38,485 bases of DNA from Candidatus Thiodiazotropha sp. (ex Epidulcina cf. delphinae) (GCA_025656455.1 JAHXHS010000050.1:1-38485), one strand, 5' to 3'; counted from the stretch's first letter, positions 17,214 through 25,969 are shown. Notes: generated from the sequence alone by a model not told the origin. Program-made: numbers and translations.

Positions 17214-17612
17214 CTATTTCACCACCTTGAGTGCTGGGCGTTTACCCGGTTTCGAGGGATCGGGTTCATCCCCAGGATCCTCATCCGAGGTCACTTCTTC
17301 ATCGGGAAACAGCATTCCCTGGCCATTCTCCTTGGCATAGACGCCCATCACCGCGCCCGGGGGAATGAGGATATCCTCAGCGGCGCCACCGAACCGGGCG
17401 CTGAAACTGATCCACTCATTACCCAATTCAAGCCCCGAAACAGCCGAGGGATCGACATTCAAAATAATACGCCCATCGTCAACGAACCGCCTGGGCACGA
17501 CAGCCCCCTCATATTCGGCATTCACCATCAAATAGGGTGTCCTATCGTTATCCACCAACCACTCATAGAGCGCCCGGATCAGATAGGGACGATTGGACGA
17601 CATCTCCGCCAT
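17214..17612 (-). CDS. sspB: ClpXP adaptor SspB
   Basis: A cytoplasmic adaptor that tethers ssrA-tagged peptides to ClpXP. 132 residues. The substrate-binding domain runs from RPYLIRALYEWLVDN through TPYLMVNAEYEGAVVPRRFV, GRIILNVDPSAV and the beta core FSARFGGAAEDILIP. An acidic linker (DEEVTSDEDPGDEPD) leads to the short C-terminal ClpX-docking tail RPALKVVK, which is intact. It lies 3 bp after the sspA stop, the usual sspA-sspB pair. Confidence 0.97.
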   Translation of the reverse strand: MAEMSSNRPYLIRALYEWLVDNDRTPYLMVNAEYEGAVVPRRFVDDGRIILNVDPSAVSGLELGNEWISFSARFGGAAEDILIPPGAVMGVYAKENGQGMLFPDEEVTSDEDPGDEPDPSKPGKRPALKVVK

Positions 17613-17615
17613 CGC

Positions 17616-18239
17616 TCAACCACGCATTTCCTGTTCTGCTTCAGAAAGGCTTTTAATGAACGACGCCTTTTCGAACAAGCGTTTGGCATATTCATGCAAC
17701 CCTTTGGCGCTTGTGGGAATGTCTACGCCCAACTCCTGGAGGCGCCATAACAAGGGGGCGATCGCGCAATCGACCAGGGTGAACTCATCGCTCATGAAAA
17801 AGTGCTTTGCATTGAAAACCGGCGCGGTGGAAATCAGGCTCTCTCGCAACTCCTTGCGCGCTTTAGAGGCCTCTTTCTTGCCACTGAGAATTATATCCAT
17901 CTGGCTATACCAGTCATTGTCCACACGATACATCAGCAGACGCGACGTGGAACGCGAGACCGGATCAACCGGCAGTAACGGGGGATGGGGGAAACGCTCA
18001 TCCAGATACTCCATGATGATACGCGACTCGTAGAGCTTCAAATCCCTGTCCACCAGGGTGGGAAGGGTGCCGTATGGGTTGAGTTCCATCACCTCCTCGG
18101 GCACATTCAGAGGATCGATATCCTCGACCTCGTAGGTAATGTTCTTTTCCGCCAGCACCAGTCTGACGCGATGACAGTAGGGATCCGTCGGATCCGAATA
18201 GAGGGTCATCACTGAGCGTTTGTTCGCAACTGCCGCCAT
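17616..18239 (-). CDS. sspA: Stringent starvation protein SspA
   Basis: A GST-fold protein that binds RNA polymerase and helps cells through starvation and acid stress. 207 residues. The thioredoxin-like half is clear: MTLYSDPTDPYCHRVRLVLAEKNI, ELNPYGTLPTLVDRDLKLYESRIIMEYLDERFPHPPLLP. A helical half contains FFMSDEFTLVDCAIAPLLWRL. It is separated from petC by a strong terminator, so it probably has its own promoter in the 80-bp gap. sspB follows. Confidence 0.97.
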   Translation of the reverse strand: MAAVANKRSVMTLYSDPTDPYCHRVRLVLAEKNITYEVEDIDPLNVPEEVMELNPYGTLPTLVDRDLKLYESRIIMEYLDERFPHPPLLPVDPVSRSTSRLLMYRVDNDWYSQMDIILSGKKEASKARKELRESLISTAPVFNAKHFFMSDEFTLVDCAIAPLLWRLQELGVDIPTSAKGLHEYAKRLFEKASFIKSLSEAEQEMRG

Positions 18240-18320
18240 TTATAGCCTCTCCCCAAGATGTCCGACAGTTCAGGCCGGATCCTGATCAACTGTAGACAAA
18301 AAATAAAGATATGACACGAA

Positions 18321-18356
18321 AAAAGGCGCACAGTATACCGCAACTGTGCGCCTTTT
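18321..18356 (-). terminator. Rho-independent terminator after petC
   Basis: Perfect 14-bp inverted repeat, AAAAGGCGCACAGT and its complement, around an 8-base loop, with A-run and T-run on the two sides. It could end transcription in either direction. It lies 22 bp past the petC stop and separates petABC from sspA. Confidence 0.9.
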
Positions 18357-18378
18357 TGTCAGGTCAAGCTAAAAGCCT

Positions 18379-19119
18379 TTAGTGTACGTCCTTCCAATAC
18401 TCCTTTTTGAGCAGGTAGGCCAACACAAAGAAGACCGCAATGAACAGCAGCACCCAGACACCGAGACGCTTGCGCTCCATCTGAATCGGTTCACCTATGT
18501 AGCTGAGAAATGCGGTCAGATCGCGGGCCACCTGGTCATACTCCTCAAGGCTCAAGGTTCCCTGGGTCACAGGTTCGAAATGGTCGAACACCTGGACATC
18601 ATTGCCGCTCGAACCCTTTTCGATCTTGAATACAGCCTTCTGCGCACCCTGCAGTTCCCACAGCACATGGGGCATAGCCACATCCGGAAAGACGATATTG
18701 TTGACGCCGAAGGGGCGCTTGTCATCCAGGTAGAAGCTGCGCAAATAGGTGTAGATCCAGTCCACGCCTCGGGCGCGTGAGATGACGCTCAGATCCGGTG
18801 GAGGACTACCGAACCACTCGGTGGCTTTCGCTTCCGTCATCGCTATGTTCATGGTGTCACCGATTTTGTCGGTGGTGAACATAAGATTATCGATGACCTC
18901 CTCGTCCGTCAGACCGAGATCCTTCCCCATCCGGTTGTAGCGCTGGAACTTGGCTGAATGGCAGCTCAGGCAGTAGTTCATGAAAAATTTGGCGCCACGT
19001 TGCAGCGACGCCTTATCGCTCAAATCGATATCGGCATCATCCAGATGCGCACCGCCTCCCGCGGCCAGTCCGAGCATGGGGGCCAGGGCTAGTAGGAGTG
19101 CAAAAATCAGCTTATTCAT
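18379..19119 (-). CDS. petC: Cytochrome c1 of the bc1 complex
   Basis: Heme c subunit of ubiquinol-cytochrome c oxidoreductase. 246 residues. The signal peptide is MNKLIFALLLALAPMLGLAA; the heme site is C50-L-S-C53-H54 in MNYCLSCHSAKF; the probable axial Met is in VAMPHVLWEL. A C-terminal anchor helix (LGVWVLLFIAVFFVLAYLL) is followed by a basic tail. The start overlaps the cytochrome b stop by 4 bp. Last gene of petABC; a hairpin terminator follows. Confidence 0.96.
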   Translation of the reverse strand: MNKLIFALLLALAPMLGLAAGGGAHLDDADIDLSDKASLQRGAKFFMNYCLSCHSAKFQRYNRMGKDLGLTDEEVIDNLMFTTDKIGDTMNIAMTEAKATEWFGSPPPDLSVISRARGVDWIYTYLRSFYLDDKRPFGVNNIVFPDVAMPHVLWELQGAQKAVFKIEKGSSGNDVQVFDHFEPVTQGTLSLEEYDQVARDLTAFLSYIGEPIQMERKRLGVWVLLFIAVFFVLAYLLKKEYWKDVH

Positions 19120-20357
19120 TCGGTCACCCTCTCAGGCACTGGTTTGGTCTTGTCCATTTTGCTGTAGATCGGCATCAGCAGGAAGAAGGCAAAGTAATAT
19201 ATGGTGCCGATCTGCGCCATCAGCGTGTACAGGTCAGTGGTCGGCTGGGTGCCGAGATAACCGAGCACGATGAAGTCGATCACGAACAACCAAAGGAGAA
19301 TCTTGGTTAACGAACCCTTATAGCGAATCGACTTCACCGGACTGCGGTCCAACCAGGGCAGAAAGAACAGCACCAGGATCGAGGCGAACATCGCCACCAC
19401 GCCTGGGAAGGCGGAACCAGCCACCGAGGGCACGGCGCGCAAGATGGCGTAGAAGGGGGTGAAGTACCAGACCGGGGCGATATGCTCGGGGGTCTTCAAC
19501 GGATTGGCCGGCTCGAAGTTGGGGTGTTCAATGAAGTAGCCGCCCATCTCTGGGGCAAAAAAGACCACGGCGGCAAACAGAAACAGGAAACCGGCCACCC
19601 CGGCGATATCCTTCACCGAATAGTAGGGATGGAAGGGGATGCCGTCAGCCGGAGCGCTGTCGCTCCAACGGTTGCCCTTCGGACCTTTCTTGATCTCAAC
19701 ACCGTCCGGATTGTTGGAGCCCACCTTGTGCAAAGCAATGATGTGAATGAACACCAACGCCGCCAGCACGAAAGGCAGCAGAAAATGAAGGGCGAAAAAA
19801 CGGTTCAGGGTGGCGTCGGAAATGACATAGTCGCCACGCACCCAGACCCCCAGGTCGGGACCGATCACCGGTACGGCGGAGAAGAGATTGACAATAACCT
19901 GCGCACCCCAGAAGGACATCTGCCCCCAGGGCAGCAGGTAACCGAAAAAGGCCGTTGCCATCATCGCCAGATAGATAATCACACCGATGATCCACAGCAA
20001 TTCACGCGGCTTGCGGTAAGAGCCGTACATCAGGCCACGGAACATGTGCAGGTAGATCAAGACGAAGAAGGCCGAGGAGCCGGTGGAATGCAGATAGCGG
20101 ATCAGCCAACCCCATTCCACATCACGCATGATGTATTCCACCGAGCCAAACGCCAGCTCCGCATCGGGCTTGTAACTCATCGCCAGCCAGACACCGGTAA
20201 GGATTTGGATCACCAGCACCAACAACGCCAGGGATCCCATAAGGTACCAGGTGTTGAAATTCTTGGGAGCATAGTATTCGGCCAGATGCTCGTTCCATAC
20301 CTTGGTCAGCGGATAGCGATCGTCAAACCAACCGACTACATTCTTCATCATACTCAT
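19116..20357 (-). CDS. petB: Cytochrome b of the bc1 complex
   Basis: Membrane subunit holding two b-type hemes and the quinol sites. 413 residues with eight membrane segments. Heme-ligand histidines are seen in RYLHSTGSS and YLHMFRGL on one pair of helices and in FALHFLLPF and HIIALHKVGSNNP. The Qo-site tetrapeptide reads PVWY (APVWYFTPFYAIL) instead of the common PEWY. The start overlaps the Rieske gene stop and the end overlaps the cytochrome c1 start, which indicates a tightly coupled operon. Confidence 0.97.
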   Translation of the reverse strand: MSMMKNVVGWFDDRYPLTKVWNEHLAEYYAPKNFNTWYLMGSLALLVLVIQILTGVWLAMSYKPDAELAFGSVEYIMRDVEWGWLIRYLHSTGSSAFFVLIYLHMFRGLMYGSYRKPRELLWIIGVIIYLAMMATAFFGYLLPWGQMSFWGAQVIVNLFSAVPVIGPDLGVWVRGDYVISDATLNRFFALHFLLPFVLAALVFIHIIALHKVGSNNPDGVEIKKGPKGNRWSDSAPADGIPFHPYYSVKDIAGVAGFLFLFAAVVFFAPEMGGYFIEHPNFEPANPLKTPEHIAPVWYFTPFYAILRAVPSVAGSAFPGVVAMFASILVLFFLPWLDRSPVKSIRYKGSLTKILLWLFVIDFIVLGYLGTQPTTDLYTLMAQIGTIYYFAFFLLMPIYSKMDKTKPVPERVTE

Positions 20358-20953
20358 CAGGCTGCTCCTCCATCGGCGCCGACCAGGATCTTGGTCTCGG
20401 ACAGATACTGGTAGGGGGGGATTTCCAAATTCTTCGGCGCCGGCACACTAGAGTAGACCCGACCCGCCAGGTCGAATCGGGAGCCGTGACAGGGACAGAA
20501 GAATCCACCCTTCCACTCGGGACCGAGATCCTCAGGAGCCACTTCCGGGCGATAGGTGGGCGAGCAGCCCAAATGGGTGCAGATACCGACCGCAACCAGA
20601 TACTTACCCTTTATAGAACGATTGGTGTTTTTGCAGTATTCGGGCTGCTGCCCGGTATCGTCCGAGGCTGGATCGAGCAGCACGCCGTCCAGGGTCGGCA
20701 GATCCTGCAGATTCTGCTCGGTGCGGTGGACGACCCAGACCGGTTTGCCACGCCATTTGACCCGCATCAGCTGACCTGGCTCGAGTTTACCGATATCCGC
20801 CTCGACCGGCGCGCCCGCTGCCTTGGCTTTTTCACTGGGCCCCCAGGCCGCCAGGAACGGATAGATCACGAAACCGGTACCAACTGCCCCGACCGCACTG
20901 GTTGCAAGCGTAAGGCTACGCCGCTTTTTTAAATCAACGCCATCTGCGCTCAT
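20357..20953 (-). CDS. petA: Rieske iron-sulfur subunit of the bc1 complex
   Basis: 198 residues. A twin-arginine signal/anchor (KKRRSLTLATSAVGAVGTGF) targets the folded protein to the membrane. The [2Fe-2S] site is complete: box I CTHLGC (C125, H127, C130) and box II CPCHGS (C153, C155, H156), with ligands C125, H127, C153 and H156 and the expected disulfide pair C130-C155. The C-terminal part keeps PPYQYLSETKILVG. First gene of petABC; its promoter should lie in the 208-bp gap towards the NIF3-family gene. Confidence 0.97.
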   Translation of the reverse strand: MSADGVDLKKRRSLTLATSAVGAVGTGFVIYPFLAAWGPSEKAKAAGAPVEADIGKLEPGQLMRVKWRGKPVWVVHRTEQNLQDLPTLDGVLLDPASDDTGQQPEYCKNTNRSIKGKYLVAVGICTHLGCSPTYRPEVAPEDLGPEWKGGFFCPCHGSRFDLAGRVYSSVPAPKNLEIPPYQYLSETKILVGADGGAA

Positions 20954-21161
20954 ATCTCAAGGACTCCCTCAGTACTGTATCTGAGCTGTTGCGGGCCTGT
21001 TAGGATCCTTCCTCAGTCCCACCCCTATCAGGACATCAGAATTCTTAATGGACCGCGAAAATTAACCGCGCATTCTCCACAATGCGGCCTTATCGGTCAA
21101 GGTGCATTTCGATTTTCAACCGTCGACCGGGCTTCCCGCTTCGGTCAATGACCGGGGTCGC

Positions 21162-21914
21162 TCATACCGGATTTTCGATATCGACGAAGCGGTATTCCAG
21201 GTCGAATCGCTCCGCCAAATGGCGCCCCAGGGCCTGTACGCCATAGCGTTCGGTGGCATGATGTCCGGCAGCGAAATAGTGGATACCCAACTCCCTGGCC
21301 AGATGTACCGTGGGCTCGGAAATCTCTCCTGAGATAAAGGCATCCAGACCCAGGGCAGACGCCTCTTCGATAGCGCCCTGGGCGGCGCCCGTACACCAGC
21401 CGATGCGCTTCAGCAGACCAGGGTTCGACCCGATATGCAGCGGCTTGCGTCCCAGGCTGTCGGTCAGACGTTGCGCGAGATCCCCGGCGGAAAGGGGTTG
21501 GGGCAGACGCATTTGCCAAATCAGGGATTGCCCCGCCGGGGAGGCCTTTGCACCCGCAAAGCCCAAACGGTTCCCAAGCTGCCTGTTGTTGCCGTAGACC
21601 GGGTGGGCATCCAATGGCAGATGGTAGGCCAGCAGACTGGTATGTTGTTGAAACAGGGCTCCGATTCGCTTGCCCTTGAGGCCGCGCAGCGGCAGTCTCT
21701 CGCCACGCCAGAAGTAGCCATGATGGACCAGCAGGGCATCCGCCCCCCAATGCTCAGCCTCCTTGATCAGCGCCTGACAGGCCGTTACACCCACCATCAG
21801 TCTCGTCACCTGCTCCGTGGCCTCGACCTGCAGACCGTTTGGGCAGTAATCGTCAAAGTCATCGACCGACAGCAGCTCGTTGCAATAGGTTTCGAGCGAT
21901 AAAATATCAATCAT
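21162..21914 (-). CDS. NIF3 family dinuclear metal-centre protein (YbgI-like)
   Basis: 250 residues, the length of the short bacterial form. Metal-ligand motifs are present: YCPNGLQVEA near the N-terminus, ADALLVHHGYFW with two His, LAYHLPLDAHPVYGNN, and HYFAAGHHATERYGV near the C-terminus. Family members form hexamers with two metal ions; some have GTP cyclohydrolase I-like activity, but the cellular role is unsettled. It is on the same strand as petABC, upstream. Confidence 0.93.
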   Translation of the reverse strand: MIDILSLETYCNELLSVDDFDDYCPNGLQVEATEQVTRLMVGVTACQALIKEAEHWGADALLVHHGYFWRGERLPLRGLKGKRIGALFQQHTSLLAYHLPLDAHPVYGNNRQLGNRLGFAGAKASPAGQSLIWQMRLPQPLSAGDLAQRLTDSLGRKPLHIGSNPGLLKRIGWCTGAAQGAIEEASALGLDAFISGEISEPTVHLARELGIHYFAAGHHATERYGVQALGRHLAERFDLEYRFVDIENPV

Positions 21915-21949
21915 GCTATGTTTGCCTGAAAATTAAGTCCGAATTGCTA

Positions 21950-22240
21950 GCCTGGATATTTCACCCGGGAACGTGATGATCGTGCCGAGCTCGTTGTTCA
22001 GGGGCGGATTTCTGATTGAATCAATAGCCGAAGCTATTGATGATTGAGGAAATACCGCCCCTGAGCGACGAGATCGGTGCAAGGGCGCGTTCAGCGTTGC
22101 CGGGTAACACTTCGCGCTTTGCTAATATTCTATTAACCCGGCACCTGAATATGGCCTATTAAGGTGCCGGGTTAATGAATAGTACAATTTAAATCAAAAG
22201 GTTAATTCATAATATCAGCGGCCGGGTGAAATGTCCGGGC
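21950..22240. mobile_element. 291-bp TA-flanked palindromic element upstream of the protease gene
   Basis: Terminal inverted repeats are GCCTGGATATTTCACCCGG on the left and CCGGGTGAAATGTCCGGGC on the right, about 17 of 19 matched, with TA directly outside (21948-21949, 22241-22242). Two internal hairpins are present. One has arms 21990-22007 and 22055-22072 (16 of 18) plus the tip TCAATAGC-CGAA-GCTATTGA. The second is a perfect 15-bp stem, ATTAACCCGGCACCT and its complement (22132-22146, 22162-22176). It fills nearly the whole gap and ends 16 bp before the protease ATG. Confidence 0.8.
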
Positions 22241-22256
22241 TAGATTACTCAATCCC

Positions 22257-23417
22257 ATGCGTATGCGAAAACTACTTTCCCTGCTGCTTACAGCCCTGAC
22301 AGCCGGACTGGCAGGGGCGTTTGTGGTGATTTTCATGACTCCTGAACGGGTAAGCGCGCCTGACAGGGCTGCGCTGCCGAGGAGTGGCGCCCCGGTAGTC
22401 GCGTTACCCCGTGAGAGCGGCCCCTTTTCCTATGCGGACGCGGTTGAAAAGGCCGCGCCGTCAGTGGTGAATATCTTCACCGCCAAGATCACCACCGAAT
22501 CCCATGCGATGCGCTTCAAGGATCCGCTGCTTCAACACCTGTTCGGCAATATGCTGCCGGAACAGACCCGTCGACGACTCGAAACCAGTCTGGGCTCCGG
22601 GGTTATCGTCTCCGAGGACGGCTATCTGCTGACCAACCACCATGTCATCAAGGGAGCGGACGAGATCAAGGTCGTACTGGCCGATGGACAGAGCGTTGGC
22701 GTCAGCATAGTGGGCAGCGATGCGGAATCGGATGTTGCGGTGTTGAAAATAGATACCGAAAGCCGGCTGCAGCCAATTCCGGTGGGCAAATCCGGCGACC
22801 AGCAGGTGGGGGATGTGGTACTGGCGATCGGCAATCCTTTCGGGGTCGGCCAGACGGTTACCATGGGAATCATCAGCGCCACCGGTCGCTCCCACCTGGG
22901 CATCAGCACCTTCGAGAACTTTATCCAGACCGATGCCGCCATCAATCCCGGTAATTCAGGCGGCGCCCTGGTGAATGCCCAGGGAGAGTTGATCGGCATC
23001 AATACCGCCATCTTTTCCAAAACCGGCGGCTCCCATGGCATCGGCTTTGCCATTCCCTTCGATCTGGCGGACGGCATCATGCGCCAACTGATCGAGACCG
23101 GACACGTGGTGAGAGGTTGGTTGGGCATTCAGGGCCAAGACGTCACCAAGAAACTGGCGGAGGCCTTCGGACTGCATAGCGAAGACGGCATCCTCGTAAC
23201 CGGCGTCCTGGAAAACGGCCCGGCAAGTCAGGCAGGCCTGCGTCCTGGAGATGTCATCACCAGCATCAATGAGACCCTGTTGGAAAACTCTCAGCAACTG
23301 ATGCAACTCATTGCCAGCCAACCGCCAGGCACCCGGCTGCAAATCAGTGGCTGGCGCGGAAGCGACTCGTTCAATTTCGACACCGTTTCCGGAGAGCGCC
23401 CGCCCTTGGAAAAGTAG
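22257..23417 (+). CDS. Periplasmic serine protease of the DegS/AlgW (HtrA) type
   Basis: 386 residues. An N-terminal membrane anchor (LLSLLLTALTAGLAGAFVVIF) precedes a trypsin-like domain with catalytic triad H129 (TNHHVI), D159 (ESDVAVLKI) and S234 (NPGNSGGAL). One PDZ domain (about 275-375) holds RGWLGIQGQDV and GPASQAGLRPGDVI. One PDZ plus an anchor fits DegS/AlgW, which start the sigma-E/AlgU envelope stress cascade by cutting RseA/MucA, rather than the two-PDZ DegP. The ATG at 22257 has no strong ribosome binding site; a second in-frame ATG lies two codons on. The mobile repeat just upstream may carry or replace its promoter. Confidence 0.93.
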   Translation: MRMRKLLSLLLTALTAGLAGAFVVIFMTPERVSAPDRAALPRSGAPVVALPRESGPFSYADAVEKAAPSVVNIFTAKITTESHAMRFKDPLLQHLFGNMLPEQTRRRLETSLGSGVIVSEDGYLLTNHHVIKGADEIKVVLADGQSVGVSIVGSDAESDVAVLKIDTESRLQPIPVGKSGDQQVGDVVLAIGNPFGVGQTVTMGIISATGRSHLGISTFENFIQTDAAINPGNSGGALVNAQGELIGINTAIFSKTGGSHGIGFAIPFDLADGIMRQLIETGHVVRGWLGIQGQDVTKKLAEAFGLHSEDGILVTGVLENGPASQAGLRPGDVITSINETLLENSQQLMQLIASQPPGTRLQISGWRGSDSFNFDTVSGERPPLEK

Positions 23418-23429
23418 CCCTCCCCTGGA

Positions 23430-23449
23430 TAGTGTAGTGTCCTACACTA
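23430..23449. repeat. Remnant of the 318-bp element ends
   Basis: TAGTGTAG-TGTC-CTACACTA is a short palindrome. Its left part equals the first 13 bases of the 318-bp element including the flanking TA, and its right part equals the last bases of the opposite end. The core of the element is missing. It looks like an excision scar or internal deletion, and it lies 13 bp after the protease gene. Confidence 0.6.
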
Positions 23450-23485
23450 GCTATACTTGAGTCTATCAGCACAGGGGAGCTCTAA

Positions 23486-24559
23486 ATGAGGCAAGCCGAA
23501 GAGATCGATAGGATCATCGATACCGTCAGCAAATCCCTTGAGATCCGGCTCTTGCCGATACAACGAAGCCGCCTGCACCAGGCCTTGATCAAATCCCTGG
23601 ATGAGACCCCGCAAGGCGGTGAAAAGCCACAGAGCAAGCAGATCACCATCCTGCTCTCCGACCTGCGCGGTTTCACAGCGCTTGCGGAGCGCTACCAGCC
23701 GAATGTCATCATCGGGATTCTCAACTTCTACTTCTCGCGGATGTGCGAAATCATCTTCCGCTTCGGCGGTGCTATCGACAAGTTCATGGGCGATTCGATC
23801 CTGGCCCTGTTCGGGCTTGCCGAGCAAAAACAGGACGACCTGGAGCGGGCCATCGCCTGTGCGGTCGAGATGCAACGCGCCATGCTGGAGATCAACGCTG
23901 AGAATAACAAACATGGGCACCCAAGGCTTTTCATGGGCATCGGCATCAATACCGGCCGGGTGGTGGCGGGACAGCTCGGCTCTGAGCTGCATCATGAGTA
24001 CACGGTGATCGGAGACGAGGTAAACCTGGCCTCACGCATAGAGGCCTACAGCCTGCGCGGGCAGATCCTGCTGAGTGAACGCTCACACAAGCTAGCCAAG
24101 GACTATACCGAGTGCGGGCCGCCTAACCAGATACAGGTAAAGGGCAAGCAGTTACCGGTCTCGCTCTATGAGTTGCTTTCGACAAAACGCCCGCGCTACC
24201 TGGAGGTCCCCCGGGTGGAATCACGCCGCAGCCCGCGTGTCGCAGTGGATTTCCCGATCACCTTCCACACTTTGCAAGACAACGCGATTTCGGCACGCCA
24301 TTTTTCCGGCCGGGCCGTCGATCTCAGCTATAATGGCCTGCAGGCCTGTCTGCCGTTTGAATTACAGGTGCTTTCCGATATCCGCATCACCCTCTACACG
24401 TCGCTGATGAGTGAATGCAGCAGCCACATCTATGCAAAGATCCTCGACAGCGAAAAACATGAAGACAACTGGCTGAGCCGGATGGAATTCACCGGAATCG
24501 ACGATGCGGGCCAGGCCACGATCAAGCGCTACATCGACCAGGCGATAGGCCGTCATTGA
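23486..24559 (+). CDS. Class III adenylate cyclase fused to a C-terminal PilZ domain
   Basis: 357 residues, soluble. The cyclase homology domain (about 50-230) has both metal Asp (D59 in LLSDLRGFT, D103 in KFMGDSILALFG), the adenine-selecting Lys99 and Thr173 (YTVIGDEVN, class IIIb pattern), and the transition-state Asn180 and Arg184. This predicts an active adenylate cyclase. Residues about 235-357 look like PilZ, the c-di-GMP receptor domain: RRSPR (247-251) fits RxxxR, and DLSYNG (279-284) fits DxSxxG. So c-di-GMP may control cAMP production (inference). The gene has a spaced leader after the protease gene; cotranscription is possible. Confidence 0.93.
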   Translation: MRQAEEIDRIIDTVSKSLEIRLLPIQRSRLHQALIKSLDETPQGGEKPQSKQITILLSDLRGFTALAERYQPNVIIGILNFYFSRMCEIIFRFGGAIDKFMGDSILALFGLAEQKQDDLERAIACAVEMQRAMLEINAENNKHGHPRLFMGIGINTGRVVAGQLGSELHHEYTVIGDEVNLASRIEAYSLRGQILLSERSHKLAKDYTECGPPNQIQVKGKQLPVSLYELLSTKRPRYLEVPRVESRRSPRVAVDFPITFHTLQDNAISARHFSGRAVDLSYNGLQACLPFELQVLSDIRITLYTSLMSECSSHIYAKILDSEKHEDNWLSRMEFTGIDDAGQATIKRYIDQAIGRH

Positions 24560-24587
24560 CACCTCTCAGAGCACCAGCTAGCCCTGG

Positions 24588-24604
24588 CTAGCCCAGATAT
24601 TTCA
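24588..24604. repeat. Solo end resembling the 291-bp element
   Basis: CTAGCCCAGATATTTCA resembles the terminal repeat TAGCCTGGATATTTCA of the element at 21950-22240. A tandem GCTAGCCC copy stands 10 bp to its left. It lies in the 150-bp gap before murA and is likely a decayed remnant. Confidence 0.4.
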
Positions 24605-24709
24605 TGATTCAAGTATAAAAACTCCCGTTTTCCTCCCGATTTCGTTATCATTTTTCGTCTTTTTCGTTCAATTAACCACAGATCGCCTGAGCGGCTACCC
24701 GGGAACGCC

Positions 24710-25969
24710 ATGGATAAACTGATCATTCGAGGGGGCGCGCCCCTGTCAGGCGAGGTACGCATCGCCGGCGCCAAAAACGCCGCCCTGCCGATCCTCGCGG
24801 CAACGTTGCTATCCGACGGCCCCATGCGGGTAGGCAACGTGCCTCACTTGCACGACATCACCACCACCATGGAACTACTGGGCGGCATGGGCGTCACCCT
24901 GATGGTGGATGAAAAAATGGGCATAGAGGTGGATTCAAACAGCATCAGGGAATTCAATGCCCCCTATGAACTGGTCAAGACCATGCGTGCCTCGATACTG
25001 GTGCTGGGGCCCATGCTGGCCCGCTTCGGACGCGCCGATGTCTCGCTGCCCGGCGGTTGCGCCATCGGCTCCCGTCCCGTCAATCTGCACATCGACGGCC
25101 TGCGAGCCATGGGCGCCGATATCGATGTGGAAAACGGCTATATTCGCTCCCGCTGCAAACGGCTCCATGGGGCTCGAATCGTAATGGACATGGTCACGGT
25201 GACCGGCACGGAAAACCTGATGATGGCGGCCGCCCTCGCCCAAGGTCCCAGCCTGATCGAAAATGCAGCGCGGGAACCCGAAGTGGTCGACCTCGCTGAG
25301 TGTCTCAACAGCATGGGGGCGAAAATCACCGGGGCCGGCTCTCCGGTCATCGCCATCGAGGGGGTGGATAACCTGAAAGGCACAGAGTACGAGGTCCTGC
25401 CGGATCGTATCGAGACCGGCACCTTTCTGGTGGCGGCGGCCATCACCCAGGGCAATATCAAGGTGCGGGACACTCGCCCGGAACTGGTCGACTCTGTGCT
25501 GCAGAAGCTTCGCGAGGCAGGAGCGATTATCGAAACCGGCGACGACTGGATCTCCCTCGACATGCAGGGCCGGCGCCCCCAGGCGGTAGATGTCTACACC
25601 GCGCCCTATCCGGCATTCCCCACCGATATGCAGGCCCAATTCACGGCCTTGAACTCGGTTGCCGAAGGCGTCGGCATCGTTACCGAGACGATTTTCGAAA
25701 ACCGTTTCATGCATGTCCAGGAGTTGCAACGGATGGGCGCCAGGATCAGGCTTGAGGGAAACACCGCCATCTGTACCGGCGCGGATAAATTAACGGGCGC
25801 GCCAGTCATGGCGACCGATCTGCGCGCCTCCGCAAGCCTGGTGCTGGCCGGACTGGTGGCGGATGGCGAAACCCTGGTCGACCGTATCTACCATATCGAC
25901 CGGGGCTATCAGAATATCGAGGAGAAACTGGCCGGACTGGGCGGCGAAATCCGCCGCCTGCCTAGCTAG
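24710..25969 (+). CDS. murA: UDP-N-acetylglucosamine 1-carboxyvinyltransferase MurA
   Basis: Transfers enolpyruvate from PEP to UDP-GlcNAc, the first committed step of peptidoglycan synthesis. 419 residues, standard length. Lys22 (GAKNAALP) and the catalytic Cys117 (LPGGCAIGSRPVNLH) are present; Cys at this position is the fosfomycin target. The C-terminal RGYQNIEEKLAGLGGEI is typical. The stop codon is TAG; its T and A also form the TA flank of a 265-bp mobile element, so the element supplies only the final G. The original stop would have been TAA. Confidence 0.97.
   Translation: MDKLIIRGGAPLSGEVRIAGAKNAALPILAATLLSDGPMRVGNVPHLHDITTTMELLGGMGVTLMVDEKMGIEVDSNSIREFNAPYELVKTMRASILVLGPMLARFGRADVSLPGGCAIGSRPVNLHIDGLRAMGADIDVENGYIRSRCKRLHGARIVMDMVTVTGTENLMMAAALAQGPSLIENAAREPEVVDLAECLNSMGAKITGAGSPVIAIEGVDNLKGTEYEVLPDRIETGTFLVAAAITQGNIKVRDTRPELVDSVLQKLREAGAIIETGDDWISLDMQGRRPQAVDVYTAPYPAFPTDMQAQFTALNSVAEGVGIVTETIFENRFMHVQELQRMGARIRLEGNTAICTGADKLTGAPVMATDLRASASLVLAGLVADGETLVDRIYHIDRGYQNIEEKLAGLGGEIRRLPS

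Noticed and set aside
19482..20414. 310-codon plus-strand frame opposite cytochrome b and Rieske
   Set aside because: Antisense shadow with Gln/His/Asp-rich composition and no family.
21145..21750. 201-codon minus-strand frame overlapping the NIF3-family gene
   Set aside because: Same strand, other frame, of a gene with all metal-ligand motifs; Arg/Gly/Pro-rich shadow.
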